From Halegenticoccus tardaugens (lineage in GTDB: Archaea; Halobacteriota; Halobacteria; Halobacteriales; Haloferacaceae), in contig NZ_SDIC01000006.1 of NCBI RefSeq assembly GCF_004116405.1, forward strand, positions 124,001 to 188,000: 64,000 nt of DNA, in the 5' to 3' direction. The notes beneath the pieces were generated by a model. The model was not told the origin of the DNA, searched no databases, and saw nothing but the letters and a program-made list of their open reading frames with translations. Below, one piece after another: positions 49,375-58,368 of the stretch (its first letter is position 1; each line of letters opens with the position of its first letter). The position numbers and the translations under genes are program-made.

Positions 49375-50520
49375 GTGAATATTCGGAACGTCTATCTGTC
49401 GACGCGGAAGCTCTACGAACTGATAGAAGAGGAGGTGACCTCCCTCTCGACGTACGAGCGGTCACCGAGCCGGCGGCTCTGGCTCTGGCGTCGCGGGTTT
49501 CTCAGCAAGTCGGACTTCCTGTACGACCTCGACGAGTCGACGTACCGGCGGTACGTCTCCGACTTCGAGCGTTTCGTGCGGACGAAGCGGATAAACGGCC
49601 AGTGGGCCATCGCGCTGGACAACAAGCTGTTCTTCCACCGGATGCTCGAACCGTTCGCCGAGCACCGGCCGGCGGTGTTCGGGATGATCCGCGACGGTCG
49701 GTTCCTGCCCGTCGATTCGCTGCGCCCGAAGACGCCGACGCCCGACGGCGGATCGCCCGCGCCCGCCGAACCGATCGAGTCTGCCGACGAGTCCGTCGTT
49801 TCGGCGGCCGGGCCGCGCGTCTCCCGGCTCCTCGAATCGGAGGGAAAGCTCGTCCTCAAGTGGATCAAGGGCGGCGGCGGCAACAACGTCCTCCTGTGTT
49901 CGTGGGAGGACGGCGAACCCGCGGTCAACGGCGAGCGCATGGGCCGCGGGGCGTTCGAGTCCATGGTCGAAGAGCGGAACGAGTACCTCGTCTGCGAGTT
50001 CGTCGAGCAGGGCGAGTTCGGCGCGTCGCTGTTCCCGAAGACGCCGAACACGATCCGGATCGTCACGATGTACGACGACGAGCGCGGGGAGGCGTTCGCG
50101 CCCATCGCGATCCACCGGATGGGGTCGGATCGATCGGGGGCGATCGACAACTTCGTTCAGGGCGGACTCAACGCCGAGGTGGACGTCGAGACGGGCGAAC
50201 TCGGGCGGGCGGTGCAGCTCCCCACCGAGACGACGCTCGTCCGGCACTCGACGCACCCGGACACCGGCGCGCAGATCGAGGGGACGCGCGTCCCCTCGTG
50301 GGACTCGATCCGCGATCGGGTGTTGGAGATGGCGAACGCGTACCCCCACATCCCGTACGTCGGGTGGGACGTCGTCCCGACGGACGCCGACGGCGGGTTC
50401 AAGATCATCGAGGCGAACAGCTACCCCGGGACGAACTCGCTGCAGGTCCACCGTCCGCTCCTCGCCGACGACCGCGCTCGACGTTTCTACGAGCGCCACG
50501 GCGTGCTTCGGCGGGACTGA
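49375..50520 (+). CDS. ATP-grasp enzyme of the sugar-transfer-associated type
   Basis: A 381-residue ATP-grasp protein similar to the sugar-transfer-associated ATP-grasp family (ATPgrasp_ST). Residues about 155-200 (GKLVLKWIKGGGGNNVLLCSW) are the ATP-grasp lysine and Gly-rich loop. VCEFVEQGEFGASLFPKTPNTIRIVT follows, and the Mg/ATP acidic end is GGFKIIEANSYPGTNSLQVHRPLL. Such enzymes make amide or ester bonds, some during surface-glycan or peptide synthesis. The start is a GTG at 49375 with a TATA-like TATATACG about 27 nt upstream. It separates dnaK from dnaJ. Confidence 0.85.
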   Translation: MNIRNVYLSTRKLYELIEEEVTSLSTYERSPSRRLWLWRRGFLSKSDFLYDLDESTYRRYVSDFERFVRTKRINGQWAIALDNKLFFHRMLEPFAEHRPAVFGMIRDGRFLPVDSLRPKTPTPDGGSPAPAEPIESADESVVSAAGPRVSRLLESEGKLVLKWIKGGGGNNVLLCSWEDGEPAVNGERMGRGAFESMVEERNEYLVCEFVEQGEFGASLFPKTPNTIRIVTMYDDERGEAFAPIAIHRMGSDRSGAIDNFVQGGLNAEVDVETGELGRAVQLPTETTLVRHSTHPDTGAQIEGTRVPSWDSIRDRVLEMANAYPHIPYVGWDVVPTDADGGFKIIEANSYPGTNSLQVHRPLLADDRARRFYERHGVLRRD

Positions 50521-50571
50521 ACGCGACCCGCGCTTTTCAAGTAGCTCGCCCGAGTACACGTTCGACAACCG

Positions 50572-51714
50572 ATGAGCGAGGACTTCTACAGCGTGCTCGG
50601 GGTATCGGAGGACGCCACCGAGGACGAGATCAAGAAGGCCTACCGGAAGAAAGCGGCACAGTACCATCCGGACGTCAGCGACGAACCCGACGCGGAGGAG
50701 AAGTTCAAGCAGGTAAAAAAGGCGAAGGAGGTCCTCACCGACGAAGAGAAGCGATCGGCGTACGACCGTCTCGGGCACGACCGCTTCGAACAGGCGCAAA
50801 AGCGCGGCGGCTTCGACGGCGGCGGGGCCGGCGGAGATCCGTTCGGCGGGGCCGGCGGCTTCGGCGGGGGAGGCGGCTTCGAGGACCTGTTCAACCAGTT
50901 CTTCGGCGGCGGTCGCGGTCGGGACGACCGACCGCGACAGGGCCCCGACCTCCGGACGAGCATCACCCTCGACCTGGAGGACGCGTACGAGGGCGCGGAA
51001 AAGCGGATCACGATCACCCGCCCGGAGCGCTGTCCCGACTGCGACGGCAGCGGTCACCCGCCGGACGCGGACGTGCGGACCTGCCCCGAGTGTAACGGGC
51101 AGGGGCAGACCACCCGAGTCCAGCAGACGCCGTTCGGTCGGATGCAGCAGACCGCGACCTGCCGGCGCTGCGGCGGCGAGGGCCAGCTGTACGACGAGAC
51201 CTGTCGGCGCTGCGGCGGCGACGGACGGGTTCGCGAGGAGGCGTCGATGACGGTCGAGATCCCCGCCGGAATCCGCGACGGACAGACCCTTCGGATGGAG
51301 CGCGAGGGCGCGCCGGGCGAGAACGGCGGCCCCAGCGGCGACCTGCTCATCGAGGTGACGGTGCGCGACCACGAGCGGTTCGACCGCGACGGCGACGACC
51401 TCCGTCACACGCACCCGATCTCCTTCCCGCAGGCCGTCTTCGGGTCGTCGATCGAGATACCGACGGTCGGCGGAAGCGTCGAGATGGACGTCCCCGAGGG
51501 CACCCAGAGCGGCGAGACGTTCCGGCTGAAGGGGAAGGGAATGCCCCGCCTTCGCGGCCGCGGGCACGGCGACCTCTACGTGCAGGTGCAGGTGGTGACC
51601 CCCGAGGCGCTCAACCGCGAGCAGCGCGAGGCGCTCGAAGCGTTCGCCGAGGCGGGCGGCGAGGAGGTCGAGGTGAAGGAGGGCTTCTTCGAGAAAATCA
51701 AAAAGAGCTTCTAG
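50572..51714 (+). CDS. dnaJ: Co-chaperone DnaJ (Hsp40)
   Basis: A 380-residue class A J-protein that stimulates DnaK. The J-domain (residues 1-68) contains the HPD tripeptide in AAQYHPDVSDEPDAEEKFKQ. A Gly/Phe-rich stretch follows (about residues 80-120). Four CxxCxGxG zinc repeats come next: CPDCDGSGH, CPECNGQGQ, CRRCGGEGQ and CRRCGGDGR. The C-terminal substrate domains end at EGFFEKIKKSF. All key residues are present. Confidence 0.98.
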   Translation: MSEDFYSVLGVSEDATEDEIKKAYRKKAAQYHPDVSDEPDAEEKFKQVKKAKEVLTDEEKRSAYDRLGHDRFEQAQKRGGFDGGGAGGDPFGGAGGFGGGGGFEDLFNQFFGGGRGRDDRPRQGPDLRTSITLDLEDAYEGAEKRITITRPERCPDCDGSGHPPDADVRTCPECNGQGQTTRVQQTPFGRMQQTATCRRCGGEGQLYDETCRRCGGDGRVREEASMTVEIPAGIRDGQTLRMEREGAPGENGGPSGDLLIEVTVRDHERFDRDGDDLRHTHPISFPQAVFGSSIEIPTVGGSVEMDVPEGTQSGETFRLKGKGMPRLRGRGHGDLYVQVQVVTPEALNREQREALEAFAEAGGEEVEVKEGFFEKIKKSF

Positions 51715-51724
51715 ATCCCGACTT

Positions 51725-52285
51725 TCACGGCCCGGCGTCGCCCTCGCCGAGCACCGGCGCGTTGCCACGAGGCGCGTCCGTCACGCCGGGAAGGACGGTG
51801 AGCCTGCCGGCGCGCGCGAGCGCGTGGCTCGCCGCGAACGCGCCCACGCCGAGGGCGAAGAACGCGACGTTGACCGCCGGCGTCCGCGAGTACACGAGCG
51901 CGAGGGAGTACGTCGCGTCCGAGAGGGGGTAGAGCGGCCGCAGCCCCAGCGGCGTGATCACGTCGCCGGCGAGGTGCGACCCGACGCCGAGCGCGCCGAC
52001 GGCGAAGCCGAAGCGCGCGGACGACGCCGCGCGCGATCCGTGCCGGCCGGTCGCCCACCCGGTGATTCCGAAGACGAGCGCGACCGCCAGCGCCATCCAG
52101 AGCGTGTGCGTGATCCCCCTGTGCATCAGTTGTATGATATATAGGTCCGCGTCGGGAAGAGCCGCGCAGACGAGCACGCCGACCGTCCCCGCGCGGCGCT
52201 CCCGGTGGCGGCCGTTGTGGGTCAAGAGAGCCGCGACTGGCGAGTAACAGAGGAGCGCGATTCCCACGTGACCCGGCGCGTACAC
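51725..52285 (-). CDS. YdjM-family membrane-bound metal-dependent hydrolase
   Basis: A 186-residue membrane protein of the YdjM/LexA-binding inner-membrane-hydrolase-like family. Conserved metal-binding residues are in YAPGHVGIAL (first His), CAALPDADLYI (DxD) and MHRGITHTLWMA (HR.xTH), with a later GVGSHLAGDVITPLGLRPLYPLS. It has four hydrophobic helices. The biochemical activity of the family is not firmly established. The start is a GTG at 52285, preceded by an AT-rich promoter (ATAATTGATAGGG on the coding strand). Confidence 0.83.
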   Translation of the reverse strand: MYAPGHVGIALLCYSPVAALLTHNGRHRERRAGTVGVLVCAALPDADLYIIQLMHRGITHTLWMALAVALVFGITGWATGRHGSRAASSARFGFAVGALGVGSHLAGDVITPLGLRPLYPLSDATYSLALVYSRTPAVNVAFFALGVGAFAASHALARAGRLTVLPGVTDAPRGNAPVLGEGDAGP

Positions 52286-52326
52286 ACCCTATCAATTATG
52301 TTCTTCTATAAAAATTTCTACCCATT

Positions 52327-52342
52327 AGTCAGCTCGCTGACT
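52327..52342. promoter_or_regulatory. Inverted repeat AGTCAGC-TC-GCTGACT
   Basis: Perfect 7-bp arms with a 2-nt centre, 42 nt upstream of the YdjM-type gene and next to its AT-rich promoter. It is a candidate operator. Confidence 0.35.
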
Positions 52343-52465
52343 CCGTAATCCGTCGGTTACCGGCGCGCCGTTCGCGGTAGGGATCGCTTACGCCGCGAGA
52401 TCGGTTCCGCGCGACGATCGGCGCGATGTCGTCGCGCTTTTCGTCCGCGCGTCGGTAGGGCGACC

Positions 52466-53188
52466 ATGGAGACGCTCTGCGACCTCGTCGCGCGCGACCG
52501 GCGCAGCGAGCGCCCCGCGCTCCGAATCCCCGGGGTGTCCCGCGCCTACAGCTACCACGACGTCTGTACGACCGCGTGGAAGGCCGGAAACGCCCTGCGC
52601 TACCTCGGCGTTGGGCGCGGTCGGCGCGTCGAACTCGACGACGACCCCTTCGTCGCGCCGGTCGTGACGTTCTTCGGCGCGCTGCTTCTCGGGGCGGAGA
52701 CGAGCTTCGTCCCGGGCGAGGGCGAGGCGCGCGCGGTCGTCGTCCGCCGGTCCCGGGAAGCCGAGTTCGACGACCTCCCGCCGGGCCGCAAACTCGTCGT
52801 CTACGGCGGACCGCCGTCGTCGCCGACCGTGGCGCACTGGGAGCGGGACGTCTGGAGCGAGAACCCGTCGTTCCCGCCCGTCGCGGTCGCCCCGACCGAT
52901 CCCGCGCTCGTCACGGACGGGCGGGCGTACGCCCACGCGGACCTCCTCGCGGCCGCGCGGCGCGTCGTCGACCGGTTCGGCCTCGACGCCGACGGCGACG
53001 TGGCGGTGCGCGCTCCGCTGCGTCGTCCGGGGACCGTCGCGGCCGGCCTCGTCGCGCCGCTCCTCGCGGGGGGGACGATCGTCTTTCCGGACCCGGATGC
53101 GGGGGGAGAGCGCGTCTGCGACCTCGGCGTCGGAACCGACTGTCCGGACGCGGCCGAGATCGCGCCGGACGCGGTCGAACTCGATTGA
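52466..53188 (+). CDS. Truncated AMP-binding (acyl-CoA ligase-like) protein
   Basis: A 240-residue protein resembling only the N-terminal part of acyl-CoA/AMP ligases: METLCDLVARDRRSERPALRIPGVSRAYSYHDVCTTAWKAGNALRYLGVGRGRRVEL, then FFGALLLGAETSFV. The rest is shorter and lacks the YSSGTTG.PKG ATP loop, the TGD motif and the catalytic Lys, so it cannot be a working ligase. It may be a regulatory or binding relative, or a gene in decay. Haloarchaeal codon bias is intact. It is convergent with the full-length synthetase downstream. Confidence 0.65.
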   Translation: METLCDLVARDRRSERPALRIPGVSRAYSYHDVCTTAWKAGNALRYLGVGRGRRVELDDDPFVAPVVTFFGALLLGAETSFVPGEGEARAVVVRRSREAEFDDLPPGRKLVVYGGPPSSPTVAHWERDVWSENPSFPPVAVAPTDPALVTDGRAYAHADLLAAARRVVDRFGLDADGDVAVRAPLRRPGTVAAGLVAPLLAGGTIVFPDPDAGGERVCDLGVGTDCPDAAEIAPDAVELD

Positions 53189-53219
53189 ACGCCTCGCGCG
53201 GACGCCGATCCCGGTCCGT

Positions 53220-55211
53220 CTACTTCGCGGCCGCGACGTCTTCGAGCGCGTCCGGATTCTCGATGCTGCTCATGTCGCCGAGCTCCTCGCCGGCGTAGAT
53301 GGAGGCGATGGCCCGGCGGATGATCTTCCCGCTCTGGGTCTTCGGGAACTCGTCGACGAACAGCACCTCGCGCGGGCGGAACGGCTTGCCCAGTTCGTCG
53401 CCGACGAGTTCGCGCAGCTCCTCCCGGAGCGCGTCGCTCACGCCGCGGCCCTCCTCCAGCACGACGTAGGCGACGACCGCCGTCCCCGTCGTGTCGTCCG
53501 GGACGCCCACGGCCGCGGCCTGATTGACCGCGTCGTGTTCGATGAGCGCGCCCTCGACCTCCGCGGGGCCGACCTTCCGCCCCGCCACGTTCAGGGCGTC
53601 GTCGGCGCGGCCGTGGAGGAACCAGAAGCCGTCCTCGTCCTTTTGGGCCCAGTCGCCGTGGTCCCAAAGCGGCGGGTCCTCGAAGGTGGACCAGTACTCC
53701 TCCAGGTAGCGCTCGTCGCCGTCCCAGAGGCCCTTCGTCATCGAGGGGCAGGAGTCGCGCGAGACGAGAAAGCCCCGCTCGTGGGTGTCCGCGATCGACT
53801 CGCCGGCCGAGTTCACGACGTCGACCGCCATCCCGAGACCGGGACCGCCCAGCGTGCAGGGCTTGAGCGGCTGGGTCGGCATCGGCATGAGGAAGCAGCC
53901 GCAGATCTCCGTCCCGCCTGAGATGTTGATGATCGGGGCGTCGCCCCCGCCGACGTTCTCGTAGAACCACGTCCACGACTCGGGGTCCCACGGCTCGCCC
54001 GTCGACCCGAGCAGTCGGAGGCTGGAGAGGTCGTGGCCGTCGAGCCACCCGTTCCCGTGCTTTCGGAGCGCGCGGATGGCGGTCGGGGAGATGCCGAACA
54101 CGGTCAGGCCGTGGCGGTCGATCATCTCCCAGAAGCGGTCGGGGTCGGGGTAGTCCGGCGCGCCTTCGTACATGAAGATCGTCCCGCCGAATGTGTGGTT
54201 ACCGACGAGCGTCCACGGTCCCATCATCCAGCCGACGTCCGACACCCAGAAGAACCGATCCCACGGCTTGTGATCGAAGCCGAAGTGGATCTCCTTCGCG
54301 CACTGCAACTGGACGCCCGCGTGGGTGTGGACGATCCCCTTCGGCTTGCCGGTCGTCCCCGACGAGTACAGGAGCATCGACTCCGACTCCGACGGGAGCG
54401 ACTTCGTCTCGTAGTCGTCGTCCGCCGCCCCGACGGCGTCGGTCCACCACTCGTCGCGCTCGTCGTCCCACGGGATCTCGACGTCGCTCTCGGGATCGCT
54501 CGACCCGAGACGATCGAAGACGATCGCGTGCTCGACGTGGCCGGCCTCCGCGATGGCCTCGTCCGCGGTGTCCTTCAGGACGATCTCGCCGCCCCGGCGG
54601 TAGAAGCCGTCGCCCGTGAAGAGAACCGAGCACTCGGCGTCGGCGATGCGCGTCGCGACGGCGTCGACGCCGAAGCCGGAGAAGATCGGGACCGCGATCG
54701 CGCCGACCTTGAAACAGCCGTAGAGGATGGAGATCACCTCGGGCACCATCGGCATGTAGAGGCCGACCGTGTCGCCGGTGTCGACGCCGCGCTCTTCGAG
54801 GGCGTTCGCGACCTCGTTCGCCTCTCGCCGGAGTTCGTGGAAGGTGATCTCCCGCACGTCGCCGGGTTCTCCCTCCCAGACGCACGCGACCTTGTTGCGC
54901 CTCTCGCTTTCGAGGGCTGCGTGGCGGTCGACGAGGTTGTGCGCGAGGTTGAGCCGCCCGCCGGGGTACCAGCGGGTGAACTGCGGGCCGTCGGCGTCGT
55001 CGCGCACCTCGTCGTAGTCCTCGTAGAAGTCGATCCCGAGGTAGTCCGGGAGTTCGTCCCAGAACCAGTCCACCTCGCCGCAGGTGCGCTCGATCAACTC
55101 GTCGTAGTCGTCGATCCCGTACGCCTGCATGAACGCGTACACGTTGGTGGACTCGACGAACTCCCGGCTCGGTTCGTGGACCACCTCGTCCGTGTCAGGT
55201 ACTCTTTCCAT
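53220..55211 (-). CDS. AMP-forming acyl-CoA synthetase (acetyl-CoA synthetase type)
   Basis: A 663-residue ligase that activates acetate or another short acid to its CoA thioester through an acyl-AMP. Motifs are LLYSSGTTGKPKGIVHTHAG (P-loop), NISGGTEICGCF (A5), HGDWAQKDEDGFWFLHGRADDALNVAGRKVG (A7-A8 hinge) and TQSGKIIRRAI with the catalytic Lys (A10). Length and the N-terminal ESTNVYAFMQ...EVDWFW opening fit the acetyl-CoA synthetase-like branch. Haloarchaea often carry several paralogues, so the preferred acid is not certain. The short-chain fatty-acid transporter at 56835 is a plausible supplier. Confidence 0.93.
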   Translation of the reverse strand: MERVPDTDEVVHEPSREFVESTNVYAFMQAYGIDDYDELIERTCGEVDWFWDELPDYLGIDFYEDYDEVRDDADGPQFTRWYPGGRLNLAHNLVDRHAALESERRNKVACVWEGEPGDVREITFHELRREANEVANALEERGVDTGDTVGLYMPMVPEVISILYGCFKVGAIAVPIFSGFGVDAVATRIADAECSVLFTGDGFYRRGGEIVLKDTADEAIAEAGHVEHAIVFDRLGSSDPESDVEIPWDDERDEWWTDAVGAADDDYETKSLPSESESMLLYSSGTTGKPKGIVHTHAGVQLQCAKEIHFGFDHKPWDRFFWVSDVGWMMGPWTLVGNHTFGGTIFMYEGAPDYPDPDRFWEMIDRHGLTVFGISPTAIRALRKHGNGWLDGHDLSSLRLLGSTGEPWDPESWTWFYENVGGGDAPIINISGGTEICGCFLMPMPTQPLKPCTLGGPGLGMAVDVVNSAGESIADTHERGFLVSRDSCPSMTKGLWDGDERYLEEYWSTFEDPPLWDHGDWAQKDEDGFWFLHGRADDALNVAGRKVGPAEVEGALIEHDAVNQAAAVGVPDDTTGTAVVAYVVLEEGRGVSDALREELRELVGDELGKPFRPREVLFVDEFPKTQSGKIIRRAIASIYAGEELGDMSSIENPDALEDVAAAK

Positions 55212-55409
55212 GGACGATCTCGGTGGGACTACAGCGCAGGGCGACGTAGTTCTTGCTCAAACGATCATGGGGAACCGACCGGTCCGTCCGCCGGTCATCG
55301 GGCGGCCGTCGTTTCGACCTTCTCCGACCGCCGATCGTCGCCGGACGGCTGTGTGCGCGACGCGCCACGACGACCAAGCCATAACTCCCCGCCGACCCAC
55401 CGATCTCGT

Positions 55410-55892
55410 GTGACACTCGAAGATCAGACCGCGCCCGATTTCGCGCTGTCGAGCACCGGTCACGGCGACGTCAGGCTCTCGGACACGCTGGAGTCGGGTC
55501 CGACGGTCGTCCTCGTCAACCGCGGCGCGTGGTGTAGCTTCTGCGCCGAACAGCTGCAGACGTTCAGCGAGGTCGCCTACGACCTCTGGTTCCACGACGG
55601 CGTCGACGTGCTGCCGATCGTCACCTCGCCGCTGTCGAAGGTGACGGAGATGCGCGACCGGTACGACCTCGACGTCCAGCTGCTCGCCGACCCGGACGGG
55701 GAGGTCGCGGCGCAGTACAGCGGGACCGAAGAGACCGGCCACGGCGTGACCGGCATCGCCGGCACCTACGTCGTCGACGGCGACGGCGTCGTCCGGTACG
55801 AGCAGGTGGCGGACCACCCCGCCGACCGGACGTACGGCAACTGGATCCGGTACTTCGTCCGCAACGACTTCGAGGATCCGTTCGACGGGTAG
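55410..55892 (+). CDS. Peroxiredoxin-like (AhpC/TSA) thioredoxin-fold protein
   Basis: A 160-residue protein with the opening DQTAPDFALSSTGHGDVRLSDTLESGPTVVLVNRGAWCSFCAEQLQTF. The WCSFC motif (Cys46 and Cys49) gives both a peroxidatic-type cysteine and a CxxC pair, and DPDGEVAAQYSG with a late GIAGTYVVDGDGVVRY completes the AhpC/TSA fold. It probably reduces peroxides or acts as a thiol oxidoreductase. The start is a GTG at 55410 in a leaderless-looking context (TATA-like CCATAACT at 55379). Confidence 0.82.
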   Translation: MTLEDQTAPDFALSSTGHGDVRLSDTLESGPTVVLVNRGAWCSFCAEQLQTFSEVAYDLWFHDGVDVLPIVTSPLSKVTEMRDRYDLDVQLLADPDGEVAAQYSGTEETGHGVTGIAGTYVVDGDGVVRYEQVADHPADRTYGNWIRYFVRNDFEDPFDG

Positions 55893-55981
55893 CCCGTCGG
55901 TTCACCGCTACTCCTATCCGGTCCGCCGGACGGGGCGAGACGTACCAACATACATGTGACGGCCGTTCGTAGCCACCGCCC

Positions 55982-56755
55982 ATGCGACTCGAAGATTCGT
56001 TCGACCTGTCCGGTCGCGTCGCCGTCGTTACCGGGGGAACGCGCGGCATCGGCCGGGCCATCGCGGAGGGGCTGGCGGAGGCGGGCGCCGACGTGGTGCC
56101 GACCTCGCGCACCCGCGAGGACGCGAGCGCCGCGGCCGAAGCCGTCCGGGAGCGGGGGGCGTCGTCGCTCGTCGCCCCGACGGACGTGACCGACGACGGC
56201 GACGTGACGGACCTGTTCGAGCGGACGGCGGCGGAACTCGGCGGGGTGGACGTGCTCGTCAACAACGCCGGCATCAACCCCGCCGCCGCGCTGGGTCGAC
56301 CCGAGCGGGTGGAGATGGCGGGCTTCGACGAGACGCTGGCGGTGAACCTCCGAGCGGCGTTCCGCTGTTCGCGGGCCGCCGCGGCGTTCCTGCGCGAGAG
56401 CGACGGCGGGGCGGTGGTGAACGTCGCGAGCGTCGGCGGCGTCGTCGGCCTCCCCCGACAGCACCCCTACGTGGCCTCGAAACACGGATTGGTCGGTCTC
56501 ACGAGGAGCATGGCGCTGGACTGGGCGCGCGAGATCCGGGTGAACGCCCTCGCGCCGGGCTACGTCGCCACCGACCTCACGTCCGAGGTGCGGGAGAACG
56601 AGGAGTTACGCCGGTCGATCGAAGAGCGGACGCCGCAGGGGCGGTTCGCCGACCCGGCGGAGATCGCCGCCCCCGCCGTCTTCCTCGCGAGCGACGCGGC
56701 GTCGTTCGTGACGGGCGAGTGCCTCGCCGTCGACGGCGGGTGGACGGCGCGGTAG
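55982..56755 (+). CDS. Short-chain dehydrogenase/reductase (FabG-like)
   Basis: A 257-residue NAD(P)-dependent SDR. TGGTRGIGRAIAEGL is the dinucleotide motif, NNAGINPAA the NNAG motif, VNVASVGG holds the catalytic Ser, and YVASKHGLVGLTRSMALDW supplies the Tyr and Lys. NALAPGYVATDLT and the C-terminal GECLAVDGGW are typical of classical SDRs such as 3-oxoacyl-ACP reductase and 3-hydroxybutyrate or gluconate dehydrogenases. The substrate is uncertain. It lies 79 nt before a short-chain fatty-acid transporter, which suggests a hydroxy- or oxo-acid. Confidence 0.9.
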   Translation: MRLEDSFDLSGRVAVVTGGTRGIGRAIAEGLAEAGADVVPTSRTREDASAAAEAVRERGASSLVAPTDVTDDGDVTDLFERTAAELGGVDVLVNNAGINPAAALGRPERVEMAGFDETLAVNLRAAFRCSRAAAAFLRESDGGAVVNVASVGGVVGLPRQHPYVASKHGLVGLTRSMALDWAREIRVNALAPGYVATDLTSEVRENEELRRSIEERTPQGRFADPAEIAAPAVFLASDAASFVTGECLAVDGGWTAR

Positions 56756-56834
56756 CGGCGGAGCGGGCGGTTCGGTTTTTTCAAACGGATCACAGAAACG
56801 CTTATGATTTGCCGTCGATCTTTCGGAATAGACC

Positions 56835-58289
56835 ATGACATCCGACGGCAGCGAGACGATCGTGCAGCGATTCGGACGCGCGGTAGCCGGCGTCGTCGAA
56901 GCGGTGATGCCGAGCCCCTTCCTGTTCGCGATCCTCCTGACCTACGTCGTCTTCGTCGCCGGCATCGCGGTCGAGGGTGCCGGCCCGACGCAGATGGTGG
57001 GGTACTGGTCGGACGGCTTCTGGGACCTGCTGGAGTTCGCGATGCAGATGGTGCTCGTGCTCGTGACGGGCTACGCGCTGGCGTACCATCCGGCGGTGCG
57101 TCGACTGATCGGGCGGCTGACCGCCGTTCCGAACACCGGCGCGGGGGCGGTCGTGCTCGTCGGCGTCATCGCGATGGTCGTCTCCTGGGTACAGTGGGGG
57201 CTCGGCCTCATCGTCGGCGCGGTCATGGCCCGCGAGATGGGACGGCAGGCGCACGAGCGCGGGATGGCGGTCCATTACCCGCTCCTGTGCGTCGCCGGGT
57301 ACATGGGCCTCGGGTTGACGTGGCATTGGGGGCTCGCCGGCTCCGCGCCGCTTCTCATGAACACGCCCGGCAACGTCTTCATCGAGGAGGGCGTGGTCGA
57401 CGGTCTCATCACCACCTCGCAGACGATCTTCTCGCCGTACTCGCTCGCGCTGACGACGCTCGGGATCGCCTACAGCGCCGTCGTCCTGTACCTGTTGTCT
57501 CCCCCCGCGGAGCAGTGCGAGGGGATCACGGCGTTCGTCCCGGAATCACAGCTCGGGGACGGGACCGACGACGAGACCGGTGCGGACGCGTCCGGCGACG
57601 GAACGACGGCCGACGGGGGAGTCGAAACGACGGCCGTCGGAACCGACGTCGACCGGGCGACCTTCGGCGAGCGCGTCGACAACAGCCGCCTCGTGGGATT
57701 CGTCGTCGCGGCCACGGGCGTCGCCGCCGCCGTCTACGCCTTCGCCACGCAGGGATTCGGCGCGCTGAATCTGGACACCGTCAACTTCGCGTTCCTCTTT
57801 CTCGGGATGCTCGTCTTCCTCCGACCGTCGGCCTACCGCGAGCAGTTCTACGAGGCGGTCGGCTCGACCGGCGGTATCGTCCTCCAGTTCCCCTTCTACG
57901 CCGGGATCATGGGGATGATGAACTCCTCGGGGCTCTCGCAAACGCTCGCGGAGACGATCGTCTCCTACTCGACGCCGCAGACGTTCCCCGTCGTCGCGTG
58001 GATCACGGCCGGCGTGATCAACTTCTTCGTCCCCTCGGGCGGCGGCGAGTGGACCGTCATCGGCGGCACGATCCTGACCGCGGCGCAGGACCTCGGCGTC
58101 CCTCCCGGGAAGGCCGTCGTCGCGACGGCGGTCGGCGACGCGCACACCAACCTCTTTCAGCCGTTCTGGGCGCTGCCGCTCCTCGGGATCACCGGCGTGC
58201 GGGCGCGCGAGATGTTCGGCTACACCGCGACGATGCTCATCCTCCTGATTCCGTTTCTCGCGCTCGCGCTCACCTTCCTCCCGTACTGA
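56835..58289 (+). CDS. atoE: Short-chain fatty-acid transporter (AtoE/TIGR00366)
   Basis: A 484-residue membrane protein with about 11 helices, matching the AtoE short-chain fatty-acid transporter family (acetate to valerate, acetoacetate). Typical stretches are VVEAVMPSPFLFAILLTYVVF, FWDLLEFAMQMVLVLVTGYALA, VVSWVQWGLGLIVGAVMARE, HWGLAGSAPLLMNTPGN and VPSGGGEWTVIGGTILTAAQDLGV. A Thr/Asp/Gly-rich cytosolic loop (about residues 235-275) is longer than usual. With the SDR upstream and the acyl-CoA synthetase nearby it fits short-chain-acid uptake and use. Confidence 0.92.
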   Translation: MTSDGSETIVQRFGRAVAGVVEAVMPSPFLFAILLTYVVFVAGIAVEGAGPTQMVGYWSDGFWDLLEFAMQMVLVLVTGYALAYHPAVRRLIGRLTAVPNTGAGAVVLVGVIAMVVSWVQWGLGLIVGAVMAREMGRQAHERGMAVHYPLLCVAGYMGLGLTWHWGLAGSAPLLMNTPGNVFIEEGVVDGLITTSQTIFSPYSLALTTLGIAYSAVVLYLLSPPAEQCEGITAFVPESQLGDGTDDETGADASGDGTTADGGVETTAVGTDVDRATFGERVDNSRLVGFVVAATGVAAAVYAFATQGFGALNLDTVNFAFLFLGMLVFLRPSAYREQFYEAVGSTGGIVLQFPFYAGIMGMMNSSGLSQTLAETIVSYSTPQTFPVVAWITAGVINFFVPSGGGEWTVIGGTILTAAQDLGVPPGKAVVATAVGDAHTNLFQPFWALPLLGITGVRAREMFGYTATMLILLIPFLALALTFLPY

Positions 58290-58337
58290 CCGCCCCCTCC
58301 TTCCCTCGTAACCGTCGCCCGGATCGACCGGGAAACG

Positions 58338-58344
58338 CTTTATG
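58338..58344 (+). promoter_or_regulatory. TATA-like box deciding the GNAT start
   Basis: CTTTATG ends 24 nt before the ATG at 58369. An in-frame ATG at 58342 lies inside this box and is therefore rejected as the start. Confidence 0.5.
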
Positions 58345-58368
58345 CTGCCGTGGGGACAACTCTCGGGT

